The notes under the pieces were generated by a model. It was not told where the DNA came from. It was given only the letters and a program-made list of their open reading frames with translations, and made no database searches. From positions 1-44,685 of the forward strand of contig CATLEG010000005.1 in NCBI GenBank assembly GCA_949915775.1: a stretch of 44,685 bases of DNA, given 5' to 3'. A program made the position numbers and the translations under genes. Below are positions 42,111 to 44,685 of the stretch, one piece after another. This stretch comes from an uncultured Candidatus Melainabacteria bacterium. GTDB lineage: Bacteria > Cyanobacteriota > Vampirovibrionia > Gastranaerophilales > Gastranaerophilaceae. Position 1 is the first letter of the stretch, and the number at the start of each line of letters is the position of its first letter.

Positions 42111-43049
42111 TTGTTCAACAATACGGATAAACGTTATAATCAGTTCAGTGCATATTTAAAAAATAAATTCGGCGTCAAGGTATATAAAATAACACTTGAT
42201 GCCGGTTTTTCATGTCCAAACAGAGATGGAACGATTTCAACTGGCGGTTGTATTTTTTGTGATGATGGAGGAAGCTTTTCTCAAGCACACTCTAATAGAC
42301 TTTCTATTGAAGATCAAGTTAATATAGGTGCTGAAACTTTAAAAAACAGGTTTAAAGCACAAAAATTTATGTCATATTTTCAAGCATTTTCGAATACTTA
42401 CAAACCGGTTAATGAACTTGAAAAAATTTATAACTCTGCATTAAATCATCCCGATATTGTTGGAATTTCAATCGGAACGCGACCGGATTGTGTAGATGAT
42501 GAAAAATTAAAACTTATTTCATCATATAAAGATAATTATTACACCTGGATTGAATACGGTTTACAATCAATTCATAATAAAACTTTATTAAAAATTAATC
42601 GCGGGCATGATTATGATTGCTTTTTAAGAGCATATGAAAAAACAAAAGAAGCTGGTATTAATGTATGTGTACATGTGATTTTTGGAATGTGGGAAACTCA
42701 TGATGAAATTATGCAGACAGCCAAAGAGCTTGCCAGATTAGAAGTTGACGGTATAAAAATCCATATGCTATGCGCTCTTGAAAATACAAAATTTGCTCAA
42801 ATGTACAGAGCCGGTGAAATTGATTTTATGAGTGAAGATGAATATGTACAAACAGTTTGTGACTTTTTAGAATATCTTCCGCCTCAAACTACAATTCATC
42901 GTCTAGCAGGAAACGGATATACAAAAACTCTCATTGCACCGCGCTGGCTGGGGAAAAAACTCGATTGTCTTAATAAGATTGATAGAGAATTTATTAACAG
43001 AAATTCATATCAAGGTCGTCTTCACTATGGGAGAGGGAGCAGTTGTTAG
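42111..43049 (+). CDS. Radical SAM protein, TIGR01212/YhcC family
   Basis: 312 aa. It starts at TTG 42111, supported by GGGAGGAG five bases before; no better ATG exists. YNQFSAYLKNKFGVKVYKITLDAGFSCPNRDGTISTGGCIFC holds the family's Cys set for the [4Fe-4S] cluster, followed by GTRPDC, WIEYGLQS and GIKIHMLC. The family is widespread but its substrate is not established. The C-terminus is complete. Confidence 0.9.
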   Translation: MFNNTDKRYNQFSAYLKNKFGVKVYKITLDAGFSCPNRDGTISTGGCIFCDDGGSFSQAHSNRLSIEDQVNIGAETLKNRFKAQKFMSYFQAFSNTYKPVNELEKIYNSALNHPDIVGISIGTRPDCVDDEKLKLISSYKDNYYTWIEYGLQSIHNKTLLKINRGHDYDCFLRAYEKTKEAGINVCVHVIFGMWETHDEIMQTAKELARLEVDGIKIHMLCALENTKFAQMYRAGEIDFMSEDEYVQTVCDFLEYLPPQTTIHRLAGNGYTKTLIAPRWLGKKLDCLNKIDREFINRNSYQGRLHYGRGSSC

Positions 43050-43202
43050 AACGGAGTGAGTTACTAGGGTATTTACAAATAAACTTAGCTGTGAAATAAT
43101 AAAAGAGCTAATGTAACAAATTTTTACAAAAACTGGTTAGGGTAGCAAAAAAATTTCTTGACGCTTGTTAAAGCCTCTACAAGAAACTATGGAGAAAATA
43201 TA

Positions 43203-43895
43203 ATGTTAACAGTTACTAATTTTTCAAATCCCGTTTTCACTGCAAAAAAACAAAACACATCTTCAAAGAATCTTAATGAAGATAGAATTATAAGGTTTGA
43301 TGAAATGGATCAAGACACATATGATACCATGAGAAGTGAACTTGAAGAACAACGAGAAGAACTGGAAGAATTAGCTGATGACAACAAAGAATATAAACTT
43401 CCAAAACCTGTTAATACTGCATTAAAGGGCGGAGCGATTGTCACAACCGGTTTGCTAGGCGGTATGGCATCAGGCTGGGGTACAAAAAAATCTATTACTG
43501 GTCTAAAAAAACTGGTTAATACTGATGCTGTAAAAAGTGTCAAGGCTCATGCCAAAGAAACAAAGAAATTCATTTTTGATAATGCGAAATTACTTAAAGC
43601 AAACTTCCTCAAATCAAAAGTTTATACAATGCCCGCAAATTCTATTAAAAAAGCTTATACAAAATTTAGTAAAACCCAAATTGGCGAACCGCTTGTAAAA
43701 TTCTTTAATAAAATTGGTAATGGCATAAAAACCGGTTATACAAAGATTAAAAACGGTATTAAGCATTTGTGGAATAAAATCCGCGGCGTAAAAAATAAAG
43801 CCTGGGAAAAAGCAGCTGTAAATACAGTCGGCGTTTCCGGCGGTGTTGCATCCGGTGTAACTGCACTTAAAGAGCAGAACAAAAAGGAAGATTAG
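43203..43895 (+). CDS. Hypothetical protein with F-x-A-K N-terminal motif
   Basis: 230 aa from ATG 43203, after ATGGAGAAAATATA; the tracked start is 15 codons earlier. N-terminus TNFSNPVFTAKKQ, then an acidic coiled coil (SELEEQREELEELADD), a Gly-rich hydrophobic helix (GGAIVTTGLLGGMASGWG) and a strongly basic, repetitive helical part (KIGNGIKTGYTKIKNGIKHLWNKI). No known domain. It is followed after 2 bp by a gene of similar style. Confidence 0.55.
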   Translation: MLTVTNFSNPVFTAKKQNTSSKNLNEDRIIRFDEMDQDTYDTMRSELEEQREELEELADDNKEYKLPKPVNTALKGGAIVTTGLLGGMASGWGTKKSITGLKKLVNTDAVKSVKAHAKETKKFIFDNAKLLKANFLKSKVYTMPANSIKKAYTKFSKTQIGEPLVKFFNKIGNGIKTGYTKIKNGIKHLWNKIRGVKNKAWEKAAVNTVGVSGGVASGVTALKEQNKKED

Positions 43896-43897
43896 TT

Positions 43898-44404
43898 ATG
43901 TCTGTAAGTATGCTTGACAACCAAATAGCTTTTTCCGGCAAGAAAAAAACTAAAAATTTTAAAGAATACCGAAAAGAACGTTCTCAAGAACAAAAAGATG
44001 CCGAAAAAAAAGTTGTTACAGGAGGCGGAGCTGTTGCAGCTACTACTGCGGCTGCTAATTCAAAAGCTGTGAAATCCGGAGTTGATATTTTCAGTTCAAG
44101 TAAAAAAGCTGCTGCCGGAATGAAAAATATAACAAATACAGCTAAAGCTGCCAAAAATGTAACTAAACAAACAAGCTCATTATGGACTAAGGTTTGTGAA
44201 AATGCGAAATGGGCTAAAGATTCTATTATAAAATGGGGAGCGAAATTCCAAAATTCCAGATTTATTCGACCATTAGTACAAAATAGAGTCTTCAAATACT
44301 GTGCAGGTGCATTAGGATATGGTTTTGGTGTTATAACATTAATTTCTGGATTATCTGATATAGGTCAAGTTGCCACTGATGTTGCCGAAAATCTTAACAA
44401 GTAA
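43898..44404 (+). CDS. Hypothetical protein with F-x-G-K N-terminal motif
   Basis: 168 aa. N-terminus LDNQIAFSGKKK, an Ala/Gly-rich stretch (TGGGAVAATTAAANSKAV), a basic helical middle and a C-terminal membrane helix (YCAGALGYGFGVITLISGL). It lies 2 bp after the previous gene with the same composition, so the two are co-expressed and perhaps paralogous. Function unknown; the build suggests membrane association. Confidence 0.55.
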   Translation: MSVSMLDNQIAFSGKKKTKNFKEYRKERSQEQKDAEKKVVTGGGAVAATTAAANSKAVKSGVDIFSSSKKAAAGMKNITNTAKAAKNVTKQTSSLWTKVCENAKWAKDSIIKWGAKFQNSRFIRPLVQNRVFKYCAGALGYGFGVITLISGLSDIGQVATDVAENLNK

Positions 44405-44685
44405 CCCTTGACAAACACCAAAAAATCGTAAATAATAAGATAGAAGAAGAATTAAAGCTTGGAAGAGCGGAAGTTCGGAAGAGGTCAGGCTATTAAAAAA
44501 ATAATTTTCTGACTTGTCATCTTCTTGCCCTCTGAGCAACTATGGAGGTAAATTTATGTTTAACAAAACTTCACACATTGCCCCCCCCCCGAAAGCCATT
44601 TAGCAAGGATTTTGAACTGGTTTTGGTGTAAAATTTTCGTCATCCTGAGCAAAGCGAAGGATCTCAAACCCACCCCTACCCTCTC
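44405..44685. repeat. Repeat-rich tail of the window
   Basis: GGAAGTTCGGAAGAGGTCAG...CTGACTTGTCATCTTCTTGCC (44457-44540) is the family of 21519-21613. GGAGGTAAATTT then opens a 15-codon frame (ATG 44556) running through a C10 tract (44581-44590) into TAG. 44639-44666 is the GTCATCCTGAGC...GGATCTC repeat, and CCCTACCCTCTC begins another at the edge. Confidence 0.7.

Overview
The window is AT-rich, gene-dense chromosomal DNA from a bacterium that looks like a non-photosynthetic cyanobacterial relative of the gut Gastranaerophilales/Melainabacteria (Vampirovibrionia). This is inferred from gene content: a Ycf45-like R3H ATPase, HydF and other anaerobic-type genes, glycogen synthase, meso-DAP and alanine racemase genes for a Gram-negative wall, an FTLAE-type prepilin, several lineage-restricted proteins starting with an F-x-G-K-like motif, and no photosynthesis genes. 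No tRNA, rRNA, CRISPR array or phage was seen.

Layout. 1-1654 (-): a prepilin fused to a YadA-like head region and an S74 tail-fibre chaperone, cut by the window edge. 1717-3617 (-): glycosyltransferase behind a triplicated 92-bp leader, hpf, and a Cys-rich small protein with a structured leader. 3809-6103 (-): rimI-bioY-amidohydrolase operon. 6317-15225: diguanylate-cyclase-like protein, TonB-like secreted protein, rpmB, LysM protein, rarA, a solute-binding protein, a HepT/MntA-type toxin-antitoxin pair and several unknowns. 15326-17742: rpsO, a DUF559 gene enclosed in perfect 36-bp inverted repeats, hydF and a TSCPD protein. 17928-25686: ferritin, a GH13-like protein, a ferritin-like protein, eno, lpdA, alr. 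25795-28045 (-): rpsF-ssb-rpsR with a tandem-repeat insertion, and dapF. 28158-34122: histidine kinase, glgA, TPR protein, Ycf45-like ATPase. 34409-39238 (+): fabD-fabG-acpP-fabF, split between fabG and acpP by about 1.4 kb of regulatory/toxin-antitoxin-like DNA. 39973-44404: cdd, zinc-ribbon proteins, a radical SAM protein and unknown surface or membrane proteins.

The most interesting region is 36280-36922. It holds two tandem copies of what reads as an undescribed type I toxin-antitoxin locus. Each copy has a plus-strand small RNA with a consensus promoter and intrinsic terminator. Converging on it from the minus strand is a leader of about 88 nt plus a short, very hydrophobic peptide ORF whose 3' end overlaps the small RNA. 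Each small RNA also carries a 10-11 nt stretch complementary to the leader of its own partner, and the stretch differs between copies, as expected of cognate antisense pairs (an architecture like enterococcal par/Fst). Copy 2 has AAG where copy 1 has the ATG start, and a palindromic repeat abuts its presumed promoter, so it looks disarmed.

The genome is loaded with palindromic repeat families. Two sit in frame inside conserved enzyme genes (hydF, lpdA), two form MITE-like units with about 21-bp terminal inverted repeats, and others flank ferritin and the DUF559 gene. All function calls rest on reading the sequence by eye; no database search was run.
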